DNA from: SPDF01 sp963699825
Lineage (GTDB): Bacteria > Gemmatimonadota > Gemmatimonadetes > Gemmatimonadales > GWC2-71-9
Assembly (NCBI GenBank): GCA_963699825.1
Contig: CAVOVI010000001.1
Location: 1 to 64,000, forward strand
Direction of reading: 5' to 3'
Length of the DNA: 64,000 nucleotides
The notes beneath the pieces are model-generated. The model saw only the letters and a program-made list of their open reading frames with translations. It did not search any database and was not told where the DNA came from. Made by a program: the position numbers and the translations under genes. Positions 1 to 10,066 of the stretch are shown here, piece by piece (position 1 is the first letter of the stretch; each line of letters starts with the position of its first letter).

Positions 1-159
1 CTTGATGCCGGATCCGGTCATGGCTTCATTGTTCCAGCACAGCCGCCGGCGCGGGGCCCGGCGGCAAACATCGACTATATCGCGTCCGAAGCCGATCGGC
101 GCGGAAGTGGCATCGTAACGGGCCAGCGGGCCCCGGGCCGGATGCCGCCTTACGCCTGA
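1..159 (+). CDS. C-terminal fragment of an unidentified protein (partial)
   Basis: Frame 1 is open from the window edge to a TGA at 157-159 and gives 52 residues ending in a Pro/Gly-rich tail. I do not recognise the family. In GC-rich DNA an open frame of this length can occur by chance, and nothing else supports it. If real, the gene starts left of the window and is upstream of, and co-directional with, the 415-558 gene. Confidence 0.22.
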   Translation, partial: LDAGSGHGFIVPAQPPARGPAANIDYIASEADRRGSGIVTGQRAPGRMPPYA

Positions 160-414
160 CGCTGCTTAGCGGCATCGGGGAAACCTGTTGTTATCGCACC
201 GGATCGCTCCTGGAAAGTCCCGGCCGATAGCGGTCGACGCCGGAGGGGCCGGGCGGGCGGGTGCGAAGCTCACCAATTCGTGCGAGCGATGTGCGCAGGA
301 GATCGGCAGTACTGACGCCACTTAGTGAAGAGATATCATGGTGGCGGGATAACGCACGGATGGGCGGGAACTGCCGCTTCGGTCGTACATGCAAGCCCAG
401 AGACGACATTTTTC

Positions 415-558
415 ATGCCGACCCTTTTTCGTTTTTTGTTCGTCGTTTCAACGCTGGTAGCCGTGGGCTACGGCAGCTTGTACGTCCTTGCAGTTTATTT
501 CGAGCCGGAGCAGGCCGAGGTGCAGAAGCCGCTTCTGAGCGTCAAGATTCGGAAATAG
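415..558 (+). CDS. small single-pass membrane protein (47 aa)
   Basis: The ATG at 415 opens a 47-residue protein. Residues about 4-27 are a hydrophobic segment rich in Phe, Leu and Val with flanking small residues, followed by a short acidic-then-basic tail (about 28-47). This fits a tiny inner-membrane protein with one transmembrane helix. An upstream in-frame ATG at 325 would add a low-complexity extension, so I prefer 415. The stop is 14 nt before the next gene's ATG (573), so the two look co-transcribed. Short membrane proteins of this shape are common in Hyphomicrobiales, but I cannot give a function. Confidence 0.55.
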   Translation: MPTLFRFLFVVSTLVAVGYGSLYVLAVYFEPEQAEVQKPLLSVKIRK

Positions 559-572
559 GCGGGCAACCAGCA

Positions 573-2653
573 TGAATACTTCGGCGGCAACCTGGGTGCG
601 GAGCGTTTCCACAGCGCCGTAACCATCGCCCTGCTGGTGGCCGCGCTGATGGCCTTTGCCGGAACCGGTGCTGTCGCCGACGACACCTGGAACCCGTTTG
701 CCGACAAAGATCGCCGAGCGGCCGAGCGTGCCGCCAGACTGCGGCGCCAGCAGCAATTCGATCCACAGGGAGCGGATCAAGGCGTGTACGGCAATGGAGC
801 GAACAATCGCGGTCCGTACCTGGCGCCGATGCGCCCGATAGAGATCTGCCACAGTATGGCCGGGCGCCGCAGCCCTATCCCGCGACCCCTCCGCAATATG
901 GCAATGGAAACACCTATCAGCCCTACGGCGCGCCGCCTTATCAGCCCGCTTCGCGGCCCGAGGACAGGGCGGACCGGGCTGTGGGCGTTACGCCCCTTGC
1001 ACGGTGCGCCCGGTACATATGCTGCGCCGCCGTCACAAGGACAGGACAGCTTCGGCGCGGCGCAGCCGTCGAGCTGAACGTGGTAGCTTACGCCGGTCAT
1101 TTCAGCGAACGGCGCGCTGCCGGCGGGCACGTGGCAGGGCCTCGATGCATCGGGCGTGGAGCAGTTGCTCGGGCCGGTCGCGCTGCCGCCGGCGTCGCCT
1201 GCGCTCAACGATCTTCTGACACGAGTACTCGGCGAGCCGGCCGGCGACCCGCAACTAAACGCCGTGCTGGTCGCCGCACTACTGAAGGCAGGCCGGTTCG
1301 ACGCGGCGGCGCGGCTGCAAGGCCGAGCGGGCGACATGCCGAGCGCGTCGGCAGCGCCCGTACAGGCGCTGCTGAGCGGTCAGCTGGATCTCGCCGCAGG
1401 TAACTCCGAGCGCGGCTGTGCCACGGTGAAGCAGGTCGTCGCCGATCCGAAGAAGTTGCCAAAGCACCTGCGCGGCGAAGCGATCGTGATGGCAGGGTAC
1501 TGCGCGGATTCTCGCCGGCAACGCGCAGGCCGGAGCGCTTGCTGCGGAACTCGCGCGGAATTCGGGGTTCAACCGGCCGTTCACAGTGGCGCTGCTCGAG
1601 GCGATTGCGAACGGCGGAAATGTGCGCGCGCCTTTGCCGCGACTGGTTTCGACGCTGGACGGCCTGTTGGTCAGACATCTTAAAGCGCAGGATCCGGCGC
1701 TTGTCGAGGGTATGCTGCAGCACGCCGACGCTGGTTTTCTGCAGCTCGTTGCGAGCGACGAGAAGGCGGAACCGCAAGTGCGCCTCAAGGCGGCGGAACT
1801 CGCAGCGTCGCGGAACGTGACGTCGCCAGCCGCCCTCGCCGAAACGTATCGCGCGGCTGCCAGTGCGCCGGCCGGTGGCAGTGGCGCGGCACTCGAGCGC
1901 GCGCGACTGTTTTCGACGGCTGATCGGCAGCAGGCGCAGTTCGCCAAGACGCGTGCGATCCGCTCGCTGCTCGATAGCGCGCAGCGTGACCGGCTCTATC
2001 ATCGCATCGCGGTTGCGACCGCGCCGATCGTGCGCGCCATGCGGCCGGCGCCTGAAATCTCCTGGTTCACTGAGACGGCGATCGAAACACTGGCCGCGGC
2101 AGGGGACTATCGCGCGGCACGGCAATGGGTGCAATCGGCGCAGCCGGGCCCCGGCGCCGATGCCTCGCTCGATCACTGGCTGATGTTGCTCGATATCGCA
2201 GACCCGGAGGTAAGCGACGGCAACAGGGGCCGCAGTATCACGGTACTCGAAGATCTGGCGTTGCAGGGCCGCTTCTCGCAGCCGGCGCTGCACCGCCTTG
2301 CGACGGTGCTCGACGCGCTCGACTACAACGTGCCAATCCCGCTCTGGAACCTCGCCAGCCGAACGCAGCAACCGCAGGACAGGACGTCTGCCGAAACGGG
2401 GGTATTGAGTGCGCTCAAGAAGTCGTCCGAGGATCAGCAGATCGCAGCGACGCTGCTCTATGCTCTGCGCACGATATCGTCAGAAGGCACGACTGCGACG
2501 CATCTCCTCGGGCTTGGCGAAACCATCCGGGCGCTGAAGCGCGCCGGGCTGGAAAAGGACGCGCGTCGGCTCGGCTTCGAGGCGCTTTCGGCGATTGGCC
2601 AAGAGCGCGCTGACCGGGGCAAAGGCGACCCGGCGGCGTGGTCGGCGAACTGA
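573..2653 (+). CDS. large secreted alpha-helical protein of unknown function (frameshifted)
   Basis: Reading across at least four frame breaks (near 618, 835, 1075 and 1510) gives one protein of about 690 residues. It starts with a signal-peptide-like segment (basic N-terminus, then a hydrophobic stretch ending in a small-residue site before DDTWNPF). A Gln/Tyr/Pro-rich low-complexity linker covers roughly residues 60-160. The rest is a long Ala/Leu/Arg-rich helical region reminiscent of solenoid repeats. The last 355 residues (1586-2653) are uninterrupted. I recognise no catalytic motif. It lies 14 nt downstream of the 47-aa membrane protein, so both probably belong to one envelope-related operon. 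The frame breaks keep sequence character on both sides, so I treat them as read errors and not decay. Confidence 0.6.
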
Positions 2654-3321
2654 ACCGAGAGCGTCATGAGCCCACTGTTCGGGACTTGAAGTTGTTCTTT
2701 GATTTGACTTGTCCAGAGGTTGAGCCGGACGTTACTGAATGTGTCTTTGAGCCACGTACGTGTAGGCGAGAAAATGATTCGCCAGCTCTAATGTGACGTT
2801 AAGTTGACAATTCGTCTCGCCCTTGTAGTTGTGGACAAGCTGTTTGTATTTGGCGACACGACGGCAGGTGCAGCGGCGTAACTTTGCAGGCTTCTTCCAG
2901 GCTAATCAGGGATCAACGTCGATCGACCGGCGTTCACCGGATTGGAAGGACCAAGAATATTGGACAGCGCTTTTGTGTGCCACGACACAACCAGCGCGAT
3001 TAATCGGCCGGACCTTCAGGAGGACCGGTGCTGCGGGTTTTGATCTCGGAGCGGTGCCAAGTACTCGATCGAACGGTCTCGCGATCTGCGATACCGGTGT
3101 TATCGATCTGCTCCACGCGATGGATGACGCTGCCGCCGCTTTGCGGGGCGATAGGGTCCATAGCTGAACAATTGCCACACGAAAGACGGGGGCTCGCCAG
3201 CCGCCTGAGGATGAGGCTTCGGCCGATTTCTCAACGACGATGCGTTGCCGGATGGATCATGTCTACCGGTTGCGCGGCAGTGATTTTGTGTTGATTCAGT
3301 TTGCGTAACGGAGTTTGCAGA
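2654..3321. other. intergenic stretch, nothing recognised
   Basis: About 670 nt separate the secreted protein from the glycosyltransferase. Composition is more AT-rich than the neighbours around 2690-2830. Short open frames here have no motif, no convincing ribosome binding site and no neighbour logic. I see no tRNA-like fold or strong terminator. Confidence 0.4.
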
Positions 3322-5794
3322 ATGAGTGTGCGTAAGCGAGTGTCGGTGCGCCCGCATCCCAATCCCCGAAGATTTCCGTCATCGTTCCATTGTACGACTA
3401 TCAGGATTTTATCGGCGATTGCATCCATAGCCTGAAGCGACAGACATACTTAAGACTTCGAGGTCATCATCGTCGATGATGCGAGCACGGACCGGTCACT
3501 GGCGGTCGCTGAATTGCTTACTGCAGACGATGCGCGTTTCCGGGTTGTGCGCAATGCGACTAACAAGGGATTGCCGGCTACTCGAAATGTCGGAATGCGC
3601 TGCGCGCGGCGCCCTACATCATGCATGTCGATGCCGACGATTTCGTTCCGCCAATGCGATCCAGCGACTGGCGCAGCCTCTGCAGATGCACCGGGACGAC
3701 GTCATTGGTTTCGGCCATACGTTCTATTCCGGACCGCGGCAGGCGCGCGTACATGTCGAGCCTCACGTCGACCGTATTTCGACAAACTTTCTCATCGAGC
3801 CGAAGCTCTGGGACTTCTGCAGCGTCTGCCGCTACATCTATTCGACCGATTTCATCGAACAACACGACTTGTTCTTCGACGAGGAAGTGCAACTCGGCGA
3901 GGACCAGATCTATCTGTCGAAAGCTCTGCCGCGCGCGCGCAGCTGCACGCTTCTGCCCGATCCGCTGATCTTCTATCGAGTCGGACATCGCAGCATGAGC
4001 ACATTCAGCAGCGACTGGAGATGGAAGGAGGATTGCGGCCTCTGGCCAGCCGCGGTGGCGGCCAACATCAAACCGCTCCGTGAGATCTACAACTTCTTCT
4101 TCCTGCGGGTGTTCCATCGTTATATCGAGAAACTGGCGACGGCGCATGAAGTGCTGCCGGGCGCGGAGGCGGACGAGATCATCGGTCTCTTCTGCGAGGC
4201 GTTTGGTGACGTGGACCTCGGTTATGCCGCTCACCCGGAAAGCCAACCATGGCGGGACAAGGTGTACGTGCCGCAGGAATACATGGCGGCATTGAGCGCG
4301 GTGGTGCGGCGGGACCGGACGGCGCTGGCGGAGCAGCTCAAGGATATCGCGACGCGGTTTTCGCATTCGGCGATTTTCGAAGCACGAGATCTCAACCACG
4401 CGCGTCAGTTCGAGAAGGGCGTCGAGGTTCTGCAGGCGGCGATAAAAGCAAAACCATCACACGCCGGGCTCGAGGGCCAACTTGCCGAAACGCTCTTTCA
4501 GCTTGCCCGGTTCGACGAGGCCAAGACGCTGGTGCGCAGCGCGATCGAGAAGGAGCCGGAAACGAAGGAGTATCTCGAAATCCTCTACCGACTGTCGATG
4601 CGTGCGTCCGATGCACTCGAAGCGGTCAAAGCGGCAGAGAAGATGCAGGCACTCGATCCGTTCGATCCGAAGGTAAGTGAGCGGCTCGGGCGAGCGCATC
4701 TCAGCCAAGGCAAGGCTGTGGCCGCCCGGCGATGTTGCGACCGCGCCGGGGCAGTGGCCCGTTCAATCACCGGACTTATGACGTTGCGAAGCGAAGCCGA
4801 ACGCGCGCGCGGCCGGCCTGTCAGGGCAATGCAATGTGCAATGATCGCAGTGAAGCGGGCGCCCTTCGACAGCGAGGCACATGTTTGCCTCGCGAAGCGG
4901 TTGTCGGAATCGGGTGATCATGAGCAAGCGGCATCTGTCCTGAAGAGCGCGCTTAATTTCGCGCCGCAGTCGGGCAACACGCATATGGTTCTGGCGCATT
5001 TGCTCGCCCATGCCGGTGACATCAATGGCGCCATCGAGGCAGCAGAGAAAGCAATCGCGCTCAATGGCGACGCGCCGGAGTGGCATGCGTTTCTGACGAA
5101 CTTACATGTGCGCGCCCAAGACTGGCAGAAAGCTGAGGATTGCGTTCGCCGGCAGATCGAACGCTCCCCGAACAACGCGCTTGCCTACAACACCCTCAGC
5201 GGGTGCCTGCAGGCACAGGGACGCTTGGAGGAGGCCGCGGAGGCAGCGCGCGAGGCGATTGCTCGCAACAGCAGGCTTCCCGGATGGCACGTCAATCTTG
5301 CCAACCTGATGCTCCGGCAGGAAGACTGGGAGGCGGCCGAAATCAGCGCGCGCAAGGCGATCGCGCTATCAAAGGATTGCGCTCCGGCCTATCGAACATT
5401 GAGTAGCGCTCTGTTGAAGGCGGGGCATCCTGACGCTGCGATCGGCGCCGGCCGCAAAGCGATCGAGCTCAAGGCGGACGTTCCAGAGTGGCATGTGCAT
5501 CTGGCCAATCTCTACATCAGGCGGCACAAATGGGCAGAAGCGATCGCAGCGCACAACGTTCGATCGATCTAGAAAATGGTTATGCGCCGGCGTTCCGATC
5601 GCTCAGCAGTGCGCTTGTTAATGCAGGCAATATCGACGAGGCGGTTGCCGCCGAAGACAGCGGTGCACCTGAACGGCGACGTTCCGGAATGGCGCCGGCA
5701 TCTTGCCGGGCTCGTCGAACAACAGGACGCCTGGGCGCGCACGACTTCGCGGGAGCTGCAGCCAACAGATTCCGAAATTGGCGCCGATGCCTGA
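3322..5794 (+). CDS. family 2 glycosyltransferase fused to C-terminal TPR repeats (frameshifted)
   Basis: Read across frame breaks near 3375, 3450, 3600, 3650, 5560 and 5650, the N-terminus is a GT-A glycosyltransferase: ISVIVPLYDYQDF, then EVIIVDDAST, the RNxGLPATRNVG block and the metal-binding HVDADD. It is predicted to transfer a sugar from a nucleotide-sugar donor, probably in the cytoplasm. From about residue 300 the protein turns into TPR helices. The last four units are a 68-residue double-TPR module recurring every 204 nt, with PEWH/PGWH/PEWR at 5081, 5285, 5489 and 5690. The substrate cannot be told from sequence. The 3322 start is the first plausible ATG ahead of the GT motif; a frameshift lies between them. 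No other polysaccharide genes adjoin it. Confidence 0.75.
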
Positions 5795-6462
5795 GTCGCC
5801 ATGTGATGGCTGTTTTGCGGAGGGCGAGTTAAAGCCCGTCCGGCACCAATATGGAGTGGAGGTGTCCGGCGGGTGAGGGGTTGTGGCGTGTGGATGCGCG
5901 CCAAACGGCCCGGCGGAGATCGGACGTCTTGGCGGGATGAAACCATCAGATTGTAGAGTATTCGAGAGCAGCGACCTGGAAACGACGTAAGCGTCTGATT
6001 TTTGTCGTTTTTCTGAAATTTAATTCTATGCTAGCGTTTTACCGACTGGATGCCCTAGCGGTCATTGAGGATGATTATCGAGTAGTCGGAATTTTTACCG
6101 GCGTACATATTGATGCCGCGGCTTGGCTTGTCATCAAGCTGCATTGGATGCGCGAGGGTGTCGCCATCGGCGATATTCGAGCGACACGGAAGACTTCCAA
6201 CCAAGACTATCCCGCCCGTACCGCTGGAAGCCCATGGTCAAGATGACTTCGCCGTAGCATCCGTACTGTGGAGGCGGGCGAATGGTAATGGAACATCGCG
6301 TGTGGGGATTCGTGGCAATTGTCTTCGCACGCGAATGACGGAAGTGCCGATGCTGCCAAGCAGGTCGGCACTTCCTGACAATCTCGTCTGGCCTGTCGAG
6401 GTTGCAAGCCGCTGGCGCGACGCGCAATGGCACCCGAGCCGGGGGTGATGGTCATCGGCGCG
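5795..6462. other. intergenic stretch; one stem-loop, otherwise nothing recognised
   Basis: About 670 nt lie between the glycosyltransferase and the dioxygenase, which converge on this gap. Apart from a strong stem-loop at 6340-6375 I see no gene with motif support. Base composition drops around 6000-6130. Confidence 0.4.
6340..6375 (-). terminator. stem-loop downstream of the dioxygenase gene
   Basis: Positions 6340-6350 and 6365-6375 are perfect inverted repeats of 11 nt around a 14-nt loop that can itself form a 3-bp inner stem. It sits about 90 nt beyond the stop of the leftward dioxygenase. There is no clear T tract on either side, so it may be a 3'-end stabiliser and not a true intrinsic terminator. 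Confidence 0.4.
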
Positions 6463-7545
6463 TCAGAACACCGGGGCGGGCATGCCGAGGTCGGCGGCCT
6501 GGCGGCGCTCGTAGGCCTTGCATGCGTCATCGTGATGGTGGCCTCGGATACCGCCGCGGACGGTGCCCGGCGCAACGGATCGATGAAAATCCTTCCAGCT
6601 GTCAGGCAGGCGGTAGGAATCGGGCGGCGCCAGCCAAAGGCGGTGAAGCAGGCGTTTCTTCTGCGGCTCGTCGAAGTCGACGTAGTCGGTGCGGGCGTGC
6701 AGCATCGTGTGATTGTTGAGAACCTGCATGTCGCCCGGTTCGAGCCACATCGTGAAGAGGTTTTCCGGGCGCTGCAGGATCTCGTCCATCTTGTCCATGG
6801 TCTCGCGCTGCGCGTCGGTTAGCTTCGGTACACCCTCGATATTCTGAGCGGACTGGGCGCGGTTGCGGTTCCACTTGCCGAACACGCGGCCTTCGCAGAT
6901 GTCGAACAGCGGCTGTTTCATGTAGGGGGCTTCGTCTTCGGCCTCTTCCTGCTGGCGGCTGAAATAGAAATAGTCGTGTGCGATCTCGGCGAGGTCGGGG
7001 CGCTCGTCGATCAGGATTTCACGGGCGGTGAGGCTGCTCGAGACCATGCTCTGGCCACCTGATTTGGCGGCATTGTAGCAACCGAGGGTCACGAGGTCGG
7101 CGCCGTCGGTGTGGAAATCCAGGCGGGCGTTGGAGGAGTAGCCGCGGCCGCCGGCCGAGCGATAGTCGACGCCAGCGTCTCGGACTGCGGAGAGATACTG
7201 AGAGGCCTTGCCCTGTGGGCGGGCGACGCCGTGGTGGAGGCCTATGGCCCAGTTCAGAATGCGGAACTCGGCTTCGTTCAGTTCGTCGCGCGGCAGGCCC
7301 TTGATCAGCGCGAGACCGCAGCCGTGATGGGCTTCGGCGATGGCGGCGGCGATGACCGGCGCGGCGGGGCCGAAATCAAAGTCGGAGCGGGTGTAGTCGA
7401 AGAGGTGCTTGTCAGGCGCGTAGGCGGCCTTGGTGACGGCTGCGAGGTGGGCACGGGCGCCATCGTCGAGCTTGAAGACCCAGTTGCGGTCTTTCAGGTC
7501 GGCGACGCGCCAGTTCGCCGGGCTTTTCGTGATCTGTCCGTCCAT
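6463..7545 (-). CDS. TauD/TfdA-type Fe(II)/2-oxoglutarate dioxygenase
   Basis: This 360-residue protein has the non-haem iron triad: H145 and D147 in FHTDGAD and the distal H283 in LHARTDY, with R302 in HRLWLAPP placed to bind 2-oxoglutarate. The family hydroxylates small organic acids or betaine/sulfonate-like substrates; this one resembles the gamma-butyrobetaine/TauD-like branch annotated in many alphaproteobacteria, but the substrate is unknown. The ATG at 7545 is preceded by GGAG at good spacing. A much longer open frame upstream (to 8100) has no family similarity and overlaps the DUF1330 gene out of frame, so I reject that extension. The DUF1330 gene lies 64 nt upstream on the same strand and is probably co-transcribed. 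No frameshift is seen. Confidence 0.85.
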   Translation of the reverse strand: MDGQITKSPANWRVADLKDRNWVFKLDDGARAHLAAVTKAAYAPDKHLFDYTRSDFDFGPAAPVIAAAIAEAHHGCGLALIKGLPRDELNEAEFRILNWAIGLHHGVARPQGKASQYLSAVRDAGVDYRSAGGRGYSSNARLDFHTDGADLVTLGCYNAAKSGGQSMVSSSLTAREILIDERPDLAEIAHDYFYFSRQQEEAEDEAPYMKQPLFDICEGRVFGKWNRNRAQSAQNIEGVPKLTDAQRETMDKMDEILQRPENLFTMWLEPGDMQVLNNHTMLHARTDYVDFDEPQKKRLLHRLWLAPPDSYRLPDSWKDFHRSVAPGTVRGGIRGHHHDDACKAYERRQAADLGMPAPVF

Positions 7546-7609
7546 TGTGTGATCTCCTCGGTATCCGGCCTCAGTATCCGGCTTCGATTTTCGCGCTGAA
7601 CTTGCGCGC

Positions 7610-7903
7610 CTATTCCACGCCCTCGACGATGCGGCAATCGCGGGTCGCACCGTCACCCAAGGCTTCGAGGGCCGCCTTGTAATCAGGCGTATCGTGTGCC
7701 GCGATCGCAGCCTGCAAGGAGGGGCATTCAATGACGGTCGTTCGCTCGACCCTGCCAGCCTCGAATGCCCTGGCGGCGACGCCGCGCGACAGGAAGCGCC
7801 CGCCAGCGGCGGCAACCGCGGGGCCGGCGAGTCGGGCATAGGCTGCCATTTTATCGGCATCGTGGATTGCGTGGCAGGTATTGACCCAGTAGGCCTTGGG
7901 CAT
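7610..7903 (-). CDS. DUF1330 family protein (97 aa)
   Basis: The 97-residue protein has the DUF1330 signature: an N-terminal MPKAYWVNTCHAI strand, a GGRFLSRG turn near residue 35, VIECPSLQAAIAA and a C-terminal DCRIVEGVE. These proteins form a small ferredoxin-like (dimeric alpha/beta-barrel) fold and have no firmly known reaction. It is upstream of the dioxygenase on the same strand with a 64-nt gap, so it may act in the same catabolic step, but that is inferred from position only. The length is typical and the frame intact. Confidence 0.85.
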   Translation of the reverse strand: MPKAYWVNTCHAIHDADKMAAYARLAGPAVAAAGGRFLSRGVAARAFEAGRVERTTVIECPSLQAAIAAHDTPDYKAALEALGDGATRDCRIVEGVE

Positions 7904-8165
7904 GCCGGTCTCCCATGCATCAATGCGAGAACATCATGCCGGTTGATTGCATACGCCGCCATGCGAGGCAATTCAGGTGCAGATTTCTCGGCGTGGTGCG
8001 GTGAAGCGGGCGTGGCGCCTTTCTCAGGGGAAATCAGACTCAGTGGGCAGCAGCCCGGCGAGATTGGCCTTTTCTCGGCTTCGTGCGTCTTTTGAGACAT
8101 AGCCGAAGGGAATGCAGTGAGGGTATATAGCCCGCTGCGTTAACCATGTGATCGAGGTTCAAGCT

Positions 8166-8495
8166 ATGCGCCTACAACTGAGCGCCGCCGTACTGGCAAT
8201 CTCCCTGTGTTTTGTTTCGACGAGTTCGTGGGCAGCGTGCCAGCGACTGGGTTTTTCGGTCAATGACTACGGCAAGAAGGGCCCGATCAAGGACGCCAAG
8301 CGCATGCTCGATGTCTACATCAAGAAGTGGGCGTCGGAGCGCGGCATCAAGAATTACCGCACGGGCAAGAAGACCGTGACCTGCGAACTGTTTCTCGATG
8401 TCGGGCTGTTCGACGAATATACATGCAAGGCAGCGGCGACCTTCTGTTGGAACGGCAAAACGAGCCGTCCGGCCAAGGTGGCGAACAAAAAGTGA
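8166..8495 (+). CDS. small secreted protein of unknown function
   Basis: The ATG at 8166 gives 109 residues beginning with a clear Sec signal peptide (MRLQLSAAVLAISLCF, cleavage likely after SSWA). The mature part is basic, about 85 residues, with four cysteines (AACQRLG, VTCELFL, EYTCKA, TFCWNG) that could form disulfides in the periplasm. I recognise no family. An upstream in-frame ATG at 8148 would put extra residues before the signal peptide, so 8166 is preferred. A strong terminator follows at 8546. Confidence 0.65.
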   Translation: MRLQLSAAVLAISLCFVSTSSWAACQRLGFSVNDYGKKGPIKDAKRMLDVYIKKWASERGIKNYRTGKKTVTCELFLDVGLFDEYTCKAAATFCWNGKTSRPAKVANKK

Positions 8496-8545
8496 GGCGA
8501 GCCGGCCTGAAGATCCCAAATTGATGGTGATCTGAAACAGATAAT

Positions 8546-8578
8546 GGCCCGGCAATTCGTCTGCCGGGCCTTGTTATT
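8546..8578. terminator. intrinsic terminator between convergent genes
   Basis: Positions 8546-8554 and 8562-8570 form a perfect 9-bp GC-rich stem with a 7-nt loop, followed on the plus strand by TTGTTATT. It lies 50 nt after the secreted protein and 20 nt before the 3' end of the leftward receiver gene, so it probably serves both transcripts. Confidence 0.8.
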
Positions 8579-8598
8579 CGCGGCCTGACATGTGCCGA

Positions 8599-8967
8599 TC
8601 AGGCTGCCGCGGCAGCGTGGGGAAATTTGGCTTCGATCGCGGATCGGTCAAAGGGCACAACCAGGAAATCCGCCGCGCCGGCCTTGAGTGCCCGTGAAAT
8701 GTCGATCGGGTCGTTTTCCGTAGTCGCATAGACGATGTGCGGTCGACTGACAGGGAACTTGCGGTGGAATTCGACGAGAAAATCGAAGCCGCTCATGTCG
8801 GGAAGATCCCAATCAATCAGAATGGCCTGCGGCATCCGTTCTGCGCAGATGTCGAGGCCGGCACCAGCGGTTTCCGCCTCGATGACAACGTAGCCGATGC
8901 TGTTGAGCAGCGCCTTGGCAACCTTGCGGATGACGCCGGAGTTGTCGATGACCAGGCATTGTTTCAC
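8599..8967 (-). CDS. stand-alone receiver domain response regulator next to chpT
   Basis: A 122-residue CheY-like receiver with no output domain. D8 and D52 (LIDWDLP) form the phosphorylation site, and the ATTENDP block is typical of the alphaproteobacterial single-domain receivers encoded beside chpT. It probably exchanges phosphoryl groups in the cell-cycle phosphorelay. An oddity: the conserved lysine of the KPF motif is valine here (FLVVPFDR). That takes a two-base codon change (GTG for AAG/AAA), so a single read error would not explain it; loss of this lysine normally disturbs phosphorylation-coupled switching. It is downstream of chpT on the same strand with a 167-nt gap. The C-terminus ends in an Ala run. 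Confidence 0.85.
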   Translation of the reverse strand: MKQCLVIDNSGVIRKVAKALLNSIGYVVIEAETAGAGLDICAERMPQAILIDWDLPDMSGFDFLVEFHRKFPVSRPHIVYATTENDPIDISRALKAGAADFLVVPFDRSAIEAKFPHAAAAA

Positions 8968-9134
8968 GATGGGCCCCTCGCGTTATTTCAGTGATCGCGG
9001 TAGTCGGGAATTGATGGCGCGATTATGCGGCGGGTTCGTTAACGCAGTGTTTACGGCGCGCGCCCGGTCCGCCGTTCGCGTCACGGTGTGCCCAAGCGGC
9101 CAGCCTTGCATGTCGACCCGCCACTCCGGCGAAG

Positions 9135-9773
9135 TCAACCATGCACGGCGCGCAATGTGACGTCTTCCTCGGTCTGGTCGATTGTGATGGTTGCGCCGAC
9201 GTTCTGGGCCAGGCGCCAAGTGTAATAGGCTTGCACCGACATGGCGTCGATCTCGGGCATCTCGCCCGCAATGATCTGCGGCAGATGCTGAGGCGGGCGG
9301 CAGCGCGGGCCGGCGCACCTGATGGCAAAATGCGGCAACGTCAGGTCGTCGTCGATGACGACGTCGATGTTGCCGCCGCGCGGCAAGGCGTTGACCGAAA
9401 TCGCCACGAGGTTGAGGAGCAGTTTGACCTGGTTCTTCGGCAGGTAACCCGATGGAGCGGACCAGGACAGCTTGTGCTTGGTATCGCCGATGAATCCTTG
9501 TGAGATTTCCCGCGCGGTCTGGAGGTCGATTTCGGCGCCGGCCGAACCGGCCGCGCCGAACGCGAACCGAGCGAATTGGAGGCGGGCGGATGCCTGCACC
9601 GTGACGTTGCGAATGACGTCCATCGCATAGTCGCGTGAACTCGGATCGCTGTCATCGCCAAGAATTTCAAGGCCGTTGTAGATTGCCCCGACTGGGCTGA
9701 TGACGTCGTGACAGATCTTGCTCGAAATCAGGGCTGCAAGCTCCAGATCGGATGGTTCTTCGGCGTATGTCAT
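9135..9773 (-). CDS. chpT: histidine phosphotransferase ChpT
   Basis: The 212-residue protein matches ChpT: an N-terminal helical-hairpin DHp-like region with the phosphorylated histidine in KICHDVISPVGAI (about residue 22), then a degenerate GHKL-like ATPase fold without ATP-binding boxes. In alphaproteobacteria ChpT passes phosphate from CckA to CtrA and CpdR and so controls the cell cycle. The ATG at 9773 starts MTYAEEPSDLELAALI, the usual N-terminus; an upstream start at 9803 adds nothing conserved. A small irregularity near 9300 (CAGPRCRPP) may hide a compensated indel. The receiver gene follows on the same strand. Confidence 0.88.
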   Translation of the reverse strand: MTYAEEPSDLELAALISSKICHDVISPVGAIYNGLEILGDDSDPSSRDYAMDVIRNVTVQASARLQFARFAFGAAGSAGAEIDLQTAREISQGFIGDTKHKLSWSAPSGYLPKNQVKLLLNLVAISVNALPRGGNIDVVIDDDLTLPHFAIRCAGPRCRPPQHLPQIIAGEMPEIDAMSVQAYYTWRLAQNVGATITIDQTEEDVTLRAVHG

Positions 9774-10066
9774 GGCAGCTCCAGCGTGCGACATTGGGGA
9801 CAAGCGGCCTCGTGCCCTAGAGGATACCGATTACGCGACGAATACCGGGGACCGATTGCGGCGGTGGCGGGTGAGTGATTCGAATAACCTGTTCGCGGGA
9901 AACTGACCACCGGTCGGCACGACAATTCTGCCCGGCGCGAGCGGTTTTCGAGGCGGCGTGGCGGGAACGACTCGGTTCGCTGTTGTGCACAGTGGCAAAG
10001 TGAATGGTTGCATGTCGCGCCAGACAGGTTAGTTGGTGGCGACACAGATTGATTAAAGGGGGCGAG

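Noticed and set aside
6463..8100. 545-codon version of the dioxygenase with a long N-terminal extension
   Set aside because: The extra 185 residues are low-complexity, lie out of frame over the DUF1330 gene and lack family similarity; ATG 7545 has a ribosome binding site and the family N-terminus.
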